A stretch of 64,000 nt of DNA from Ruminococcaceae bacterium HV4-5-B5C (lineage in GTDB: Bacteria > Bacillota > Clostridia > Oscillospirales > Acutalibacteraceae), in contig FXYJ02000005.1 in the NCBI GenBank assembly GCA_900184925.1, positions 248,001-312,000 on the forward strand. The letters run 5' to 3'. The position numbers were made by a program, and so were the translations under genes. This document shows positions 49,894 to 59,182 of the stretch, in pieces. Position 1 is the first letter of the stretch; the number at the start of each line of letters is the position of its first letter. The notes beneath the pieces are model-generated. The model was not told where the DNA came from. It made no database searches and saw only the letters and a program-made list of their open reading frames with translations.

Positions 49894-50223
49894 GTGCTGG
49901 AAAACTTAACTGAAATGCTCAAAGGTGTGCTTGAAGGCTGCGTACTTGAGATTATAAGTCGAGGGGAAACCTATGGCTATGAAATCACGCGGCGATTGAA
50001 TGCTCTCGGTTTCACAGATGTTGTGGATGGAACGGTATATACCATTCTGATTCGGCTTGAAAGAGGGAAACTGGTAGACGTGACAAAAAAGCCCTCCGAC
50101 ATGGGGCCGCCGCGAAAGTTTTTTACACTTAATGACGCGGGTCAGGAGGAACTGCGGAAGTTCTGGGAAAAATGGGAGTTTGTATCATCAAAAATCAGCG
50201 AGTTAAAGGAGAGAGCACAATGA
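49894..50223 (+). CDS. PadR-family transcriptional regulator
   Basis: A 109-residue protein starting at GTG behind AAGGGGG. Winged helix: GCVLEIISRGETYGYEITRR, DGTVYTILIRLERGKLVDV, KFFTLNDAGQEELRKFWEKW. PadR proteins repress their own operon and respond to small molecules or membrane stress. Overlaps the next gene as ATGA. Confidence 0.92.
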   Translation: MLENLTEMLKGVLEGCVLEIISRGETYGYEITRRLNALGFTDVVDGTVYTILIRLERGKLVDVTKKPSDMGPPRKFFTLNDAGQEELRKFWEKWEFVSSKISELKERAQ

Positions 50224-50567
50224 ATTTTTGGGATAAAGTCACGGGCAGCGACATGACACGAGAAATGAGAGATTTTGAATACCGAGCCCAAAAACTGCCT
50301 GCTGATTACCAAGCGGCATGGAAAAAAATTAAGGTCGATCTTTGGCCGCACTCAGATTTCACCGGCCGCAGCCTTATGCCTATTCTTGACGGTGTGCTTG
50401 GCCTATTTGAAGAATCATCGGCGGAAGGTCAGAGTGTCCAAGAGGTTTTGGGTGACAATCTCAAGGGCTTCTGTTCAGCATTGATCGGCGAGGAAGGCGT
50501 AAAATCTTATCGAGATAAATGGCGCAGACAACTCAATAATAATATTGCTAAGAAATTAGGAAAATAG
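50220..50567 (+). CDS. DUF1048 family protein
   Basis: The start at 50,220 overlaps the padR stop. A 115-residue helical protein: EMRDFEYRAQKLPADYQAAW, LDGVLGLFEESSAEGQSVQE. DUF1048 proteins are nearly always encoded behind padR. Function unknown. Confidence 0.88.
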   Translation: MNFWDKVTGSDMTREMRDFEYRAQKLPADYQAAWKKIKVDLWPHSDFTGRSLMPILDGVLGLFEESSAEGQSVQEVLGDNLKGFCSALIGEEGVKSYRDKWRRQLNNNIAKKLGK

Positions 50568-50576
50568 GAGGGCACC

Positions 50577-50927
50577 ATGGGCATACAGGATATTATCGAA
50601 GGTAAAAAAGAGTGGCGGGCGCACATGGCTCGTGTCAAAGCGCTCCCACAGGATTATCAGATCGTTTATAAAGAAATTCAAAAATACCTCTTTAAGGTCG
50701 GCCCTGTTGAGCTGACCGAAGGTACTGGTTTGCTCTCCGGGATTGTCGATCTTTTTGAAGAGGGCGTAGCCATGGGAAAGGGTGTACTTGAAGTGACGGG
50801 CCGTGACGCAGCGGCTTTCTGCGACGATCTGATTAAAGATTCAAAAACTTACGCCGACGTTTATCAGAAATCTGTTGATCAAGAAGTTAATGAAGCTTTG
50901 AAAAAGGTTACGGATAAAACAAATTAA
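50577..50927 (+). CDS. DUF1048 family protein
   Basis: A 116-residue paralogue of the previous gene (EWRAHMARVKALPQDYQIVY, GIVDLFEEGVAMGKGVLEVT), with AGGAGGG upstream. Together padR and two DUF1048 genes form a common Firmicutes operon. Confidence 0.88.
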   Translation: MGIQDIIEGKKEWRAHMARVKALPQDYQIVYKEIQKYLFKVGPVELTEGTGLLSGIVDLFEEGVAMGKGVLEVTGRDAAAFCDDLIKDSKTYADVYQKSVDQEVNEALKKVTDKTN

Positions 50928-51070
50928 TTTTGCCGTTCTTGCTTTAATTTTTATAGAATTGGTTATGCCGTGATGCTGCGTACTTTAGCCTCATATATTT
51001 AAAATCAGATCAGCTGCACTGCCTCTACCGAAAATAATGCTATGTTGCTAGTGCAAACAGCGAGCTAAGA

Positions 51071-51200
51071 AAAGCGGCATAAATTCCTTAATAAGGAATT
51101 TATGCCGCTTTTTCCCATGGTGGAGGTGAACGCGCGAAATCCGAACACGTTTACTTCATTAGTGGTATGTTAGTATTGTCTCTAAACTTGCAAAAAACTT
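51071..51200 (+). repeat. interspersed repeat, copy C, with terminator hairpin
   Basis: Perfect hairpin AAAGCGGCATAAATTCC / GGAATTTATGCCGCTTT (51,071-51,112) then the conserved core. Frame reads GERAKSEHVYFISGMLVL. Located 3' of the DUF1048 genes. Confidence 0.9.
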
Positions 51201-51344
51201 GACATCTGGGTAATATGCCAGACTTATCTATCATATGGTCGAGGTTTGAGATTTTGATGACCCACCATGGAATAAAATAGCACAGATACCTCAAAATGGT
51301 ATCTGTGCTATTTTTTATGCTCCTGCTTATAGAAAGCAAGGAGA

Positions 51345-51447
51345 ATTGAAAAAAAACGGATCAAGAACTTCCGCGAGAAGGAGCTAGATCGTGAAGCAAA
51401 AAAGGGTGGGGCCAGCCGAAGTGCCGTCGATTTTCATCGACGACTAT
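51345..51447 (+). pseudogene. remnant of the 42,686-type gene (right arm)
   Basis: Encodes EKKRIKNFREKELDREAKKG then shifts frame before a stretch corresponding to PAEVPSIFIDD. Matches the C-terminus of the product at 42,686-43,147. Confidence 0.75.
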
Positions 51448-51567
51448 CTAATCCACATGCCAGTCAAGAGCGTCGTAAACCATAACCACGTTATCCGTAC
51501 CGGAAGTAATGGAATTCTCGGTCAGAATGTTCCCGTTTGCGCAGTTGGAATTGCAAGCATAAATTAA
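51448..51567 (-). pseudogene. RHS/YD-repeat fragment (right arm)
   Basis: The minus strand reads NGNILTENSITSGTDN then VVMVYDALDW before a stop; the counterpart of the left-arm RHS fragment. Confidence 0.65.
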
Positions 51568-51640
51568 GATCAAAATAATTCCTTGAAAATATTATTACTT
51601 CAGCATATAATAACAACAAATACTAAGAATGGGTGATACA

Positions 51641-52159
51641 ATGGAAACTGATTTCGAAAACAAAACCACTTTTACTGCAGATATATTGTACGAATATATC
51701 GCAAATTCCTTGTCAGGTAAACTATTTAAACTAGCAACAATAATAATGGCTATTGGCTTTTTTATATATGCAATCGTTGGATATCTAATAAAAAGCATTC
51801 CAACTTTATTAGTTAATTTACTATTATTTTTGCTTACGGCCCTATACTTAAAGAAAGTTTTTATTAGCCTCACAGCAAAATTACTTTTAAGAAAACGCTT
51901 TTGGGTAAAAGGAGAAGCCATCAGTAAAATTACAAAGTTTAAAGATAAGGTTTATATTACGACGCTAAATGATGAAAGAACATCTTGCTATGAATATAAA
52001 TATGTTAAGGAAATTCATGAGACAGAGCATTTGATAATTTTGCGAGTACAAAATGTACGAATGCTTTTAGACAAAAGGAATTTTACGATTGGCGAGATCG
52101 AGAATTTTGAAAAATTTATTTCATTACAATGTCCATCAGCCCGTTTTATTCATCGTTGA
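51641..52159 (+). CDS. YcxB-like membrane protein, allele 2
   Basis: The start is at 51,641 (METDFENKTTFTADILYEYI), preceded by GGGTG and aligned with the start of its paralogue. Two membrane helices (about residues 30-75), a YcxB-like domain (ITTLNDERTSCYEYKYVKEI) and the shared end NFEKFISLQCPSARFIHR. Only the C-terminal part is well conserved between the two alleles. Confidence 0.7.
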   Translation: METDFENKTTFTADILYEYIANSLSGKLFKLATIIMAIGFFIYAIVGYLIKSIPTLLVNLLLFLLTALYLKKVFISLTAKLLLRKRFWVKGEAISKITKFKDKVYITTLNDERTSCYEYKYVKEIHETEHLIILRVQNVRMLLDKRNFTIGEIENFEKFISLQCPSARFIHR

Positions 52160-52339
52160 TCACTTGCTTGCAATATTTGTTTTAGGACAAGATAAACAAT
52201 TCTCGGTCAATTATACTCCGGCGATGACAATACTAGCATTAAAATGTCGCCTTTAAACACCAATAATATTCAAAAGTCCACACATGGCACAAAGCTTCTC
52301 TACAACGTGATTCACTAACAGTGGAGGCCGGTTTTTGTT

Positions 52340-52464
52340 CTTTGCAAGTTTAAAGACAATACTAACATTCCATTGATGAAGTAAACGTGTTCGGATTTCG
52401 CGCGTTCACCTCCACCGTGGTAAAAAATAGCGTATCTTCCTTATTGAGGGAGATACGCTATTTT
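52340..52464 (-). repeat. interspersed repeat, copy D, with terminator hairpin
   Basis: Minus orientation. Hairpin AAAATAGCGTATCT / GAGATACGCTATTTT (52,424-52,464) lies on the 3' side of the minus-strand gene at 52,529, followed by the core. Frame reads GERAKSEHVYFINGMLVL. Shares a longer tail with copy C. Confidence 0.9.
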
Positions 52465-52528
52465 CATAGTGACTTTATTCTACACGAATTGCACCTGATA
52501 TTTATATGTGCTGTAATATTAACCTATC

Positions 52529-53140
52529 TTAGGAAATTCCATTTGGGGTGCCCCTATGATTTTCCTTATTAGTATCACCCAAAATAGAGGCTTTCGTATG
52601 TTGATGCCACGCAAAAGATGACCAACGCACAATAGAGGAGAACACCGCAGCAAAGGCAAGGAATAGCGTTACGGTATTGATCAGACCGTTATGTGGAAAC
52701 ATTCCCGCTAAAACCGGCAAAATGTAAAAACCAACAACAGTCAGTCTACCCAGAAGATCAAATACAAATTGCCTTTTTTTGCTAGCCGAGAAAACCCGGG
52801 AGGATAGGATAAAATCCACAAGTTTAAAAATTACGATACCCGTGAACCAGATTGGGATGATATGATAAAAATTGAGTAGAACGAGGGAAAGCAGTATGTA
52901 AAAACTATCGGCGGCCACATCTATGATTGCGCCAATATATGATCGACAGATCAAGCGGCGAGCTATTTTACCATCTAAAAAATCACTTAAGGCAATTGGC
53001 GTAAAGCAGAAAAGCAACCCCCATACAGGAAAGTTTGCTGTCGTAAACCTAAAAGACAACAAGGCAGCAAATAGGCATCCCAAAGGAAATCGGATTACCG
53101 ATAGGAAATTGGGTACCATACGTATCAATCTTTTTTGCAT
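52529..53140 (-). CDS. CDP-alcohol phosphatidyltransferase family protein
   Basis: A 203-residue membrane enzyme with five to six helices and the full catalytic motif D-x2-D-G-x2-A-R-x8-G-x3-D-x3-D (SDFLDGKIARRLICRSYIGA then IIDVAAD). It transfers a phosphatidyl group from CDP-diacylglycerol to an alcohol (phospholipid headgroup synthesis); the acceptor is unknown. It overlaps the flavodoxin-like gene by 16 bases. Confidence 0.9.
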   Translation of the reverse strand: MQKRLIRMVPNFLSVIRFPLGCLFAALLSFRFTTANFPVWGLLFCFTPIALSDFLDGKIARRLICRSYIGAIIDVAADSFYILLSLVLLNFYHIIPIWFTGIVIFKLVDFILSSRVFSASKKRQFVFDLLGRLTVVGFYILPVLAGMFPHNGLINTVTLFLAFAAVFSSIVRWSSFAWHQHTKASILGDTNKENHRGTPNGIS

Positions 53141-53790
53141 AGCTTTTCCACCGTATCATTTGCAAGCAAATTGTTATCTGTTTTATTTGAAAATTTAATA
53201 CGCTGTAAATTGGTTGTATCCTTCAAATAGTTGCCAATGCCGTCATAAACTCTGTCTTTTGACATTGGAGTAGTAGAACCTGTGGTAAATAAAATCACTT
53301 TCTTCCCTGAAAGTCCTTTCAGTCCTTTCAAATAGTTCACCACAAGAGGGGAACCTTTGCTGTTATAAATGGGCGTTCCAAAAACCAGAACAGCGTAGTT
53401 CGACACATCTTGGGACAGAAAACTGCCAGGATAATTTACCACCACATCGTAGCCTTTTTTATTCAGACTTTTGGCCAATGCGTCGGCTGCATTTTTTGTT
53501 ATATCGGTCCATGCAGGCTGATAGATCACAAGAGCTTTCCCAACCGGCTTGGTTGCTGTGTAATGTTGAGGTGAACTTTGATACTGTGAATTAAGATGGG
53601 TTGGAATATAAGTCAACACAACAAGAGTGCCGCTAACGGATAGAACGATAGCTCCTGCAAGCCCGATCACTATGTCTATGGTGACCTTCCGACGCAGACG
53701 TTGTAGGGCGAATTTGTTTACCAGAGCTATGGCAACTGCAGCTATAGCAATGATACAGATTATAATGACAATTACATCATTTAATTTCAT
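53125..53790 (-). CDS. membrane-anchored flavodoxin-like protein
   Basis: A 221-residue protein. Two N-terminal helices (residues 5-25 and 38-62), then a flavodoxin-fold domain starting KALVIYQPAWTDITKNAADA with YAVLVFGTPIYNSKGSPLV and KKVILFTTGSTTP. Probably an FMN-binding reductase at the membrane. Operon with the phosphatidyltransferase, repressed or activated perhaps by the divergent LuxR gene. Confidence 0.82.
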   Translation of the reverse strand: MKLNDVIVIIICIIAIAAVAIALVNKFALQRLRRKVTIDIVIGLAGAIVLSVSGTLVVLTYIPTHLNSQYQSSPQHYTATKPVGKALVIYQPAWTDITKNAADALAKSLNKKGYDVVVNYPGSFLSQDVSNYAVLVFGTPIYNSKGSPLVVNYLKGLKGLSGKKVILFTTGSTTPMSKDRVYDGIGNYLKDTTNLQRIKFSNKTDNNLLANDTVEKLCKKD

Positions 53791-54008
53791 TTTGATGGTC
53801 TCCTAAAAATTGAATATGAGCAGCTCATATCTATTACAGCATAGAAACGTACGATTGACAATAAGGAAAAACACCCATTTCTTAGAAAAGCAGAAGGCTA
53901 GGGGATTTCCCCTAGCCTTGAAAAGACGGCATTTTGCCTATTGCAACTTGTAATCATTATGAAAAATTATTATACTAAATAATAGCAAAACGAGAAATGG
54001 AGAAATGC

Positions 54009-54908
54009 ATGGAAGATTTACAGTTATTATTTTGCATCCTTTCACTTTTCTCGGGAGTGGCTTCTATTACCCTCGCAGCCTTTATATATATATATCATCC
54101 CAAGAAAGCAATGAAATATTTCATTGGGCTTGATGTTTCCTTATTCGTGATTCAAGCAATGATTGCCTTGAATTTGTATATCGTCCGCACGGGAAGTGCA
54201 GACCTAGCTGTTATTTCAAATGCTATGGATGTACTGGGAACCTCGTTCAGTAGCTTCTTTGGGCTGTTTATGATTCATGAACTACTTGGAAAGCGCATTA
54301 CAAAGATCAAAAGGAACATCATTCTCAGTATTACCGCTTTTCAGATTGTTGCCATCACCATCTGTTATGTGAATACCAAACTGGTTGTTCTAAAGCACGT
54401 TGGACGGGTTTCGTTGATATCGATTATCCTATATGAAGCCTTGATTACTATCATAAATTATCATCAAATTCCAGAAAAAGAACTGAAACGCGCAAGCCGA
54501 ATTTTCGCCGCGGTCACATTGGTTTTCTTACCATTTCTTATTTTAGAGTATCTCCGACCAGAAATCGGTGTGCTAAGCCACCTTCAAGTGCTAAAGATGC
54601 TTGCATTGCCTGCTTATTTTTGGGTAATCAACGTCTGCACTTTAATTTGGGTATGCACCTACTTCAATACGCCAGCCTACTTTGCAGAAGACAAATTAAC
54701 AGGATATTTTATCGAAAAATATGCAATCACCGATAAGGAAACTGAAGTTATTGAGTTAATCTTAAATGGGCTAACCTACAAACAAATCGCGGAGAGGCTT
54801 TTTATATCGCCTAAAACTGTGGACAACCACGTGCAAAGTATTTACAAAAAACTAGAGGTGACTAGCAAGATTCAACTTTCCAATTTAATCCGTTCAAAAG
54901 AAAAATAA
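54009..54908 (+). CDS. membrane-bound LuxR-family regulator
   Basis: The start at 54,009 has GGAG six bases upstream; an ATG four codons earlier is possible. Seven predicted membrane helices (residues 1-225) followed by a LuxR helix-turn-helix (ITDKETEVIELILNGLTYKQ, RLFISPKTVDNHVQSIYKKL). A membrane-sensing transcription regulator divergent from the flavodoxin operon. Confidence 0.85.
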   Translation: MEDLQLLFCILSLFSGVASITLAAFIYIYHPKKAMKYFIGLDVSLFVIQAMIALNLYIVRTGSADLAVISNAMDVLGTSFSSFFGLFMIHELLGKRITKIKRNIILSITAFQIVAITICYVNTKLVVLKHVGRVSLISIILYEALITIINYHQIPEKELKRASRIFAAVTLVFLPFLILEYLRPEIGVLSHLQVLKMLALPAYFWVINVCTLIWVCTYFNTPAYFAEDKLTGYFIEKYAITDKETEVIELILNGLTYKQIAERLFISPKTVDNHVQSIYKKLEVTSKIQLSNLIRSKEK

Positions 54909-55004
54909 TAGTTTTGCGCAGACGCCGAAATTCATTGAAAGAAATCAGAAAAGCTGGTTTGAATGAATCCATCAGTTGGTGGGCTTTATTTCATTTTCCT
55001 TAAG

Positions 55005-55122
55005 GCATAGTAGCAACACCAGCATACCATTCACGAAGTAAACGTGTTCGGATTTCGCGCGTTCACCTCCATTGTGTAAATAAATGGCACAGATTCTTTA
55101 ATTTAGAATCTGTGCCATATTT
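55005..55122 (-). repeat. interspersed repeat, copy E, with terminator hairpin
   Basis: Hairpin AAATGGCACAGATTCT / AGAATCTGTGCCATATTT (55,082-55,122) is on the 3' side of the buk gene, then the core. Frame reads GERAKSEHVYFVNGMLVL and continues LLCLKEN. Confidence 0.9.
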
Positions 55123-55193
55123 ACCGGCGCTTTCTCAAGCAGCAGTATTCGAAATCAGGTCATTTTCATTCAAGAGAGAACCAACCAACTTTC

Positions 55194-56300
55194 TTATGTA
55201 AAATCAAAATGATCCCAGACAGGCTCGCCAGTGTACTTTTTTACAGCTTCAATTCCCGTAAGGACCCGCATGGCTCCAGCTGCCATTGCTTCCATTTCAA
55301 ATTCTCCGGGATACGCCGTTACTGGCGCAATCCAATCGCAGGTTAAGGTAATCTGATTAACTAAATCTTTTGAATTGACCATACCTCCTCCAAGAAGAAT
55401 ACCATCGATATTGCCATGTAAAACAGCCGCCATGGAACCTATGCATTTCTCAATCTGATAAATCATGCTGTTCCAAACCATTTTGGCTTCCTTATCCCCA
55501 CATTCAGCGCGTTTCTCCACCTCTACTGCATCAGATGTACCCAAATGACTGACAAAACCGCCATCTTTCGTACACAAAGATTTAATTTCACCTAAAGTTC
55601 TTCCTTTATGATATGCCAGCAAATTGGTAACAGAAATGCTCCCACAACGGGTAGGAGCCATAGGCCCCTCGCCGCCTATAATATCAAATCCGTCGATCAT
55701 GCGTCCATTTCTATGGGCAGAAACCGAGATACCTCCCCCGATATGACAGACAATGAAATTGCAATCATCATATTTTTTTCCAATAAGTTTAGCATGTCGT
55801 ATCGCGGTTTCCTTAAGATTAAGTGCATGCAAATGAACTTTTCTATATACATTTTTAATGCCCGTCATCCTCGCAAGATCCTGTAACTCGTCCACATCGG
55901 GAGGATTTACGACAAATGATTTTGCCCCGCATTCCAGGGCAAAATCATTGGCCAATTGCGGGCCAAGTTGTGCGGGATGCTGTACGCCATTGGCGCCTTT
56001 CCTTGAATGATCCAGTAAAAGATCGTCTATTTCGTAGGTGCCACCTTCAACCGGAAGAAGCCCGCCGCCTCTTCCGACTACTGCGTCTGTTCCGTCTAAA
56101 TCGATGCCTGTTTTTAGAAGCATGTTTTTGATTGTTTGCTTACGGTATGGAAGCTGGTTGGTGATTGAGCCCAATTCAGCTAGTTTTTCTGCATTATGAG
56201 AAACACTTTTGGAGAACACACAGTTGTTATTTTTAAATAAGGCGATTTTTGTTGATGTGGAACCTGGATTGATTGTAAATATTTTATACTCTTTCATCAT
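55194..56300 (-). CDS. buk: butyrate kinase
   Basis: The start is at 56,300 (MMKEYKIFTINPGSTSTKIA), overlapping the 3' end of the phosphotransacylase gene. Kinase signatures: TINPGSTSTKIALF, GRGGGLLPVEGGTYEI, FIVCHIGGGISVSAH, DGILLGGGMVNSKDLV. About 368 residues. It converts an acyl phosphate to the free acid with ATP formation; the true substrate may be another short acyl group. Confidence 0.9.
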   Translation of the reverse strand: MMKEYKIFTINPGSTSTKIALFKNNNCVFSKSVSHNAEKLAELGSITNQLPYRKQTIKNMLLKTGIDLDGTDAVVGRGGGLLPVEGGTYEIDDLLLDHSRKGANGVQHPAQLGPQLANDFALECGAKSFVVNPPDVDELQDLARMTGIKNVYRKVHLHALNLKETAIRHAKLIGKKYDDCNFIVCHIGGGISVSAHRNGRMIDGFDIIGGEGPMAPTRCGSISVTNLLAYHKGRTLGEIKSLCTKDGGFVSHLGTSDAVEVEKRAECGDKEAKMVWNSMIYQIEKCIGSMAAVLHGNIDGILLGGGMVNSKDLVNQITLTCDWIAPVTAYPGEFEMEAMAAGAMRVLTGIEAVKKYTGEPVWDHFDFT

Positions 56301-57297
56301 TGAAGTCACATCCTTGCAGCAAACAGAGTGTAACGTTTCCGACAACATCGTTAACCGTTGCAGCACGAGAAAAGTCGGTTACTGGCTTGCTGAAGCCTTG
56401 CAGAAGAGGACCATACGATCCCACTTTACCAAACATTTGCATGCATTTTACTGCAATATTGCCAGCATCCAGATTCGGAAAAATCAGCACATTTGCTTTT
56501 CCAGCGACTGGGCTTTCCCGATTAACCTTGCGTGCAGCAATTTCGGGAACCAAAGCCGAATCAATCTGGAATTCCCCGTCGATGACCAAATCAGGCCTTT
56601 TTTCTTTGGCTAGCTTTGTCGCAGCCAGTACCATTTCTACGGACTCACCATTCGTACTTCCCGCTGTCGAATAAGAAAGCATGGCGACTCTAGCTTCAAC
56701 TCCCATCACTCTACTGTAATTGTCGGCAGATATGATTGCAATGTCGGCAAGTTGGCTCGCATCCGTTTTTGTGCAGACGGCACAATCAGAAACGCCAATG
56801 ATTTGTACACCCGCACTGCCATCAAACATGGGAGCAATTTGAAAACCAATGCTTGATACACTGGAAATGCCCTCTTTTAAGCCGATAAACTGTTGTGCCG
56901 CCAAAATGACGTCTCCAGTTGAATTGATAACTCCGGAGGCTAAACTGTCAGCCACCCCAAGTTTAACTAGCATCGCCGCATAATTTAGAGGATGATTCAT
57001 TTTTCTGAGAATCACTTTTGTAGAATACATTGGTACGGTGTTATGGTATTCTGATGCATATCCCGTTTTCTTATCAGCATCAAGCATGTCGAAAACTGTT
57101 ATGCCTTCTAATGAAACATTGGCATTACTAGCTGCCTTTTGAATTGCTCCCGGATCTCCCAGCAAAATTGGAATGCAGGTATTCCTGTCGCAGAGAATCC
57201 TCACTGCATGGAGAATGCGCTCATCCTCACACTCTGTAAAAATGACTTTGAGCCTTTTCTCTTTAAGAATTTCAGCCGATTTTAATATGATATCCAA
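56284..57297 (-). CDS. phosphate acyltransferase (Pta/Ptb family)
   Basis: A 337-residue enzyme starting at TTG behind GGAGG. Family motifs: FTECEDERILHAVRILCD, VKLGVADSLASGVINSTG, NVLIFPNLDAGNIAVK, FSRAATVNDVVGNV. Moves an acyl group from CoA (or a carrier protein) to phosphate, feeding the kinase downstream. Confidence 0.9.
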   Translation of the reverse strand: MDIILKSAEILKEKRLKVIFTECEDERILHAVRILCDRNTCIPILLGDPGAIQKAASNANVSLEGITVFDMLDADKKTGYASEYHNTVPMYSTKVILRKMNHPLNYAAMLVKLGVADSLASGVINSTGDVILAAQQFIGLKEGISSVSSIGFQIAPMFDGSAGVQIIGVSDCAVCTKTDASQLADIAIISADNYSRVMGVEARVAMLSYSTAGSTNGESVEMVLAATKLAKEKRPDLVIDGEFQIDSALVPEIAARKVNRESPVAGKANVLIFPNLDAGNIAVKCMQMFGKVGSYGPLLQGFSKPVTDFSRAATVNDVVGNVTLCLLQGCDFNDERV

Positions 57298-57365
57298 TTC
57301 CTATTCCTCCGAAGAATTCCGATTGGCATAAAGGGTGCATACGCACCCTTTATGCCCTTGTTGTG

Positions 57366-59165
57366 TCAGCGTACCTCATAATCACCGGACTTGTACTTTG
57401 GGGGAATAAGAGGTGCCAGAAGATATGAGTCATATTTTCCACCGGTGTAAATGGTGTGTTTTCCCTTATTAATGCTAGATACTCCGGTTGGCAGGAACCA
57501 AGAAGGATCTCTAATTGGTCTTCCTGCAATTTTTACCTGAATCTTTTCGCCCTTATGCCAGATCCTCGCATGTGGCCAAATTTCAATATCAAGTGCTACT
57601 GGCTCTCCAGGTGTCAGATAGTCTGGCTTGGTAAATTTGTATTGGGGCAGGTAGGGCAGAGATTTTTCTTCATCCAGGGCTCTTAAAGAAGCCCTTAATT
57701 TGCCTTGTGCGCCTGGGTCGTTGACCCCAAAAACAGTGGTGGGGATAAGATTTCCGTTTCTATCTGTTTTTTGTACCAGTACGAAAATGTCTGCATCATT
57801 TATTTCTGAGCTCACCCATGTCCGCAGCATGAAATTTCCACTTAATTCTGTGTCCTCTGTGCAGGTAAACTCAAAATTTACTTCTTCCGTCTCACTATCA
57901 TAAGTGATGGAAGATTCGTTTGTAACTGCTTCCAGATTTAAAGATCGGTCGGCTGCGTTCAAATAAAACTTTGTCCATTTTGTCCTGGAAATCGGAAAAT
58001 CGTCTTCAGGCCTATTGGTACGGAAATCATTGTCATATGCGTCCATGACTTCGATGCGCACCTTCGGAGTCATTTCCCAGCCGTTATTCTCATTTTTTAA
58101 ATAACGGTCAAAGAAAAGCTTCAAGTCTTCCTGATTTTCATGCTTGTTGAAATCAGGCCACTCAAAGTCTCGATGCATCCTCAGCCATTTATTCCTTGTC
58201 TTTAGCCTGCGGAATCCTTCCATGGCACCACGGAGATGGAAATGAGAATATCCCGCAGTAACGTAGCAAGGAATCTTGATATTCTCAATATCAATTCGGT
58301 GTTCATCCCAATATGCGTTAAAATATGGGAATTTTTTAATCATATAGCTCGGATCTTCCTGCAAGCCTGGACCACGGAAATCATACCAGATAAGCTCCGC
58401 AAACAGAGGGGAAGGAATACCACCCACGGCAACACTTTCGCGATAAAGATCGTTTGTCCCTTCCCACGGAGCGATACATTTAAGATGCTTCGGCTTTGCC
58501 GCTGCTATTACCCACTGGCTCATGGCAAGTCCGGAATTTCCTGCCATACCCACATTGCCATTACAGAAACTCTGTTCGCCAATCCAGTCAACAACCTCTG
58601 CACCATCTTTGCCACCGGTTTTTGTCATAAAGTGGTTGTCCCCAGTCGAATTCCCAGTTCCAGGAGCATCGACATTAACAATGCAGTATCCCTGATGGCA
58701 CCACCATCCCGGATCTGCTCCTTCAAACGCCGCACGTTTGGAAATTGTACCTCTTGGTACTCCCATGGCCTGGTGCAGGCCCGGTGTCACATCGGCACCA
58801 TACCAATGGCGCTTACCATAAGGTGTCCACATCATAATGACCGGCAGTTTCTCCAACTTATCTTCTGGACGGTAGATGTCGCAATAGATTGTTCTACCGC
58901 CACTAATTGGAATTTCAACATCCCTGTCGTAACGAATACAATCAGCATAAGTTGTCTCAGGTTTTAGCTCATCATAAAAATCCGTGCGGAATCCAGCTTC
59001 TACTGGTTGAATGTGACATTTTACGTCAAATTCTTTTCCACAGAAGGCCCTCTTATCAAAAACTTCTTCAAATGTGTTAACGTTCTTGCCTTTGCTGAAT
59101 TCAGCCATGGCCGCATCAGCTTTTTTCTGCTTTTCTTCATCAGTAAGATTGTCATTCGCTGCCAT
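57366..59165 (-). CDS. CocE/NonD-family alpha/beta hydrolase
   Basis: A 599-residue protein. The hydrolase core begins ISGGRTIYCDIYRPEDKLEK; the nucleophile is in VGMAGNSGLAMSQW (GxSG); a later NPxD-like region and a C-terminal beta-sandwich (LSGNFMLRTWVSSEINDADI) match the X-Pro dipeptidyl peptidase/cocaine esterase family. No signal peptide. Cleaves an ester or amide bond; the operon suggests release of an acyl group that is then captured as acyl phosphate. Confidence 0.85.
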   Translation of the reverse strand: MAANDNLTDEEKQKKADAAMAEFSKGKNVNTFEEVFDKRAFCGKEFDVKCHIQPVEAGFRTDFYDELKPETTYADCIRYDRDVEIPISGGRTIYCDIYRPEDKLEKLPVIMMWTPYGKRHWYGADVTPGLHQAMGVPRGTISKRAAFEGADPGWWCHQGYCIVNVDAPGTGNSTGDNHFMTKTGGKDGAEVVDWIGEQSFCNGNVGMAGNSGLAMSQWVIAAAKPKHLKCIAPWEGTNDLYRESVAVGGIPSPLFAELIWYDFRGPGLQEDPSYMIKKFPYFNAYWDEHRIDIENIKIPCYVTAGYSHFHLRGAMEGFRRLKTRNKWLRMHRDFEWPDFNKHENQEDLKLFFDRYLKNENNGWEMTPKVRIEVMDAYDNDFRTNRPEDDFPISRTKWTKFYLNAADRSLNLEAVTNESSITYDSETEEVNFEFTCTEDTELSGNFMLRTWVSSEINDADIFVLVQKTDRNGNLIPTTVFGVNDPGAQGKLRASLRALDEEKSLPYLPQYKFTKPDYLTPGEPVALDIEIWPHARIWHKGEKIQVKIAGRPIRDPSWFLPTGVSSINKGKHTIYTGGKYDSYLLAPLIPPKYKSGDYEVR

Positions 59166-59182
59166 AAATTTTACCCCTTCCC

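Larger units (their letters stand above)
51266..52200. repeat. right arm of an about 930-bp inverted repeat
   Basis: Reverse complement of 48,619-49,548. The shared hairpin copy (51,279-51,320) ends at CCACCATGG, where the arm identity stops, directly at the start of a repeat-like core that is missing here. Confidence 0.85.
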
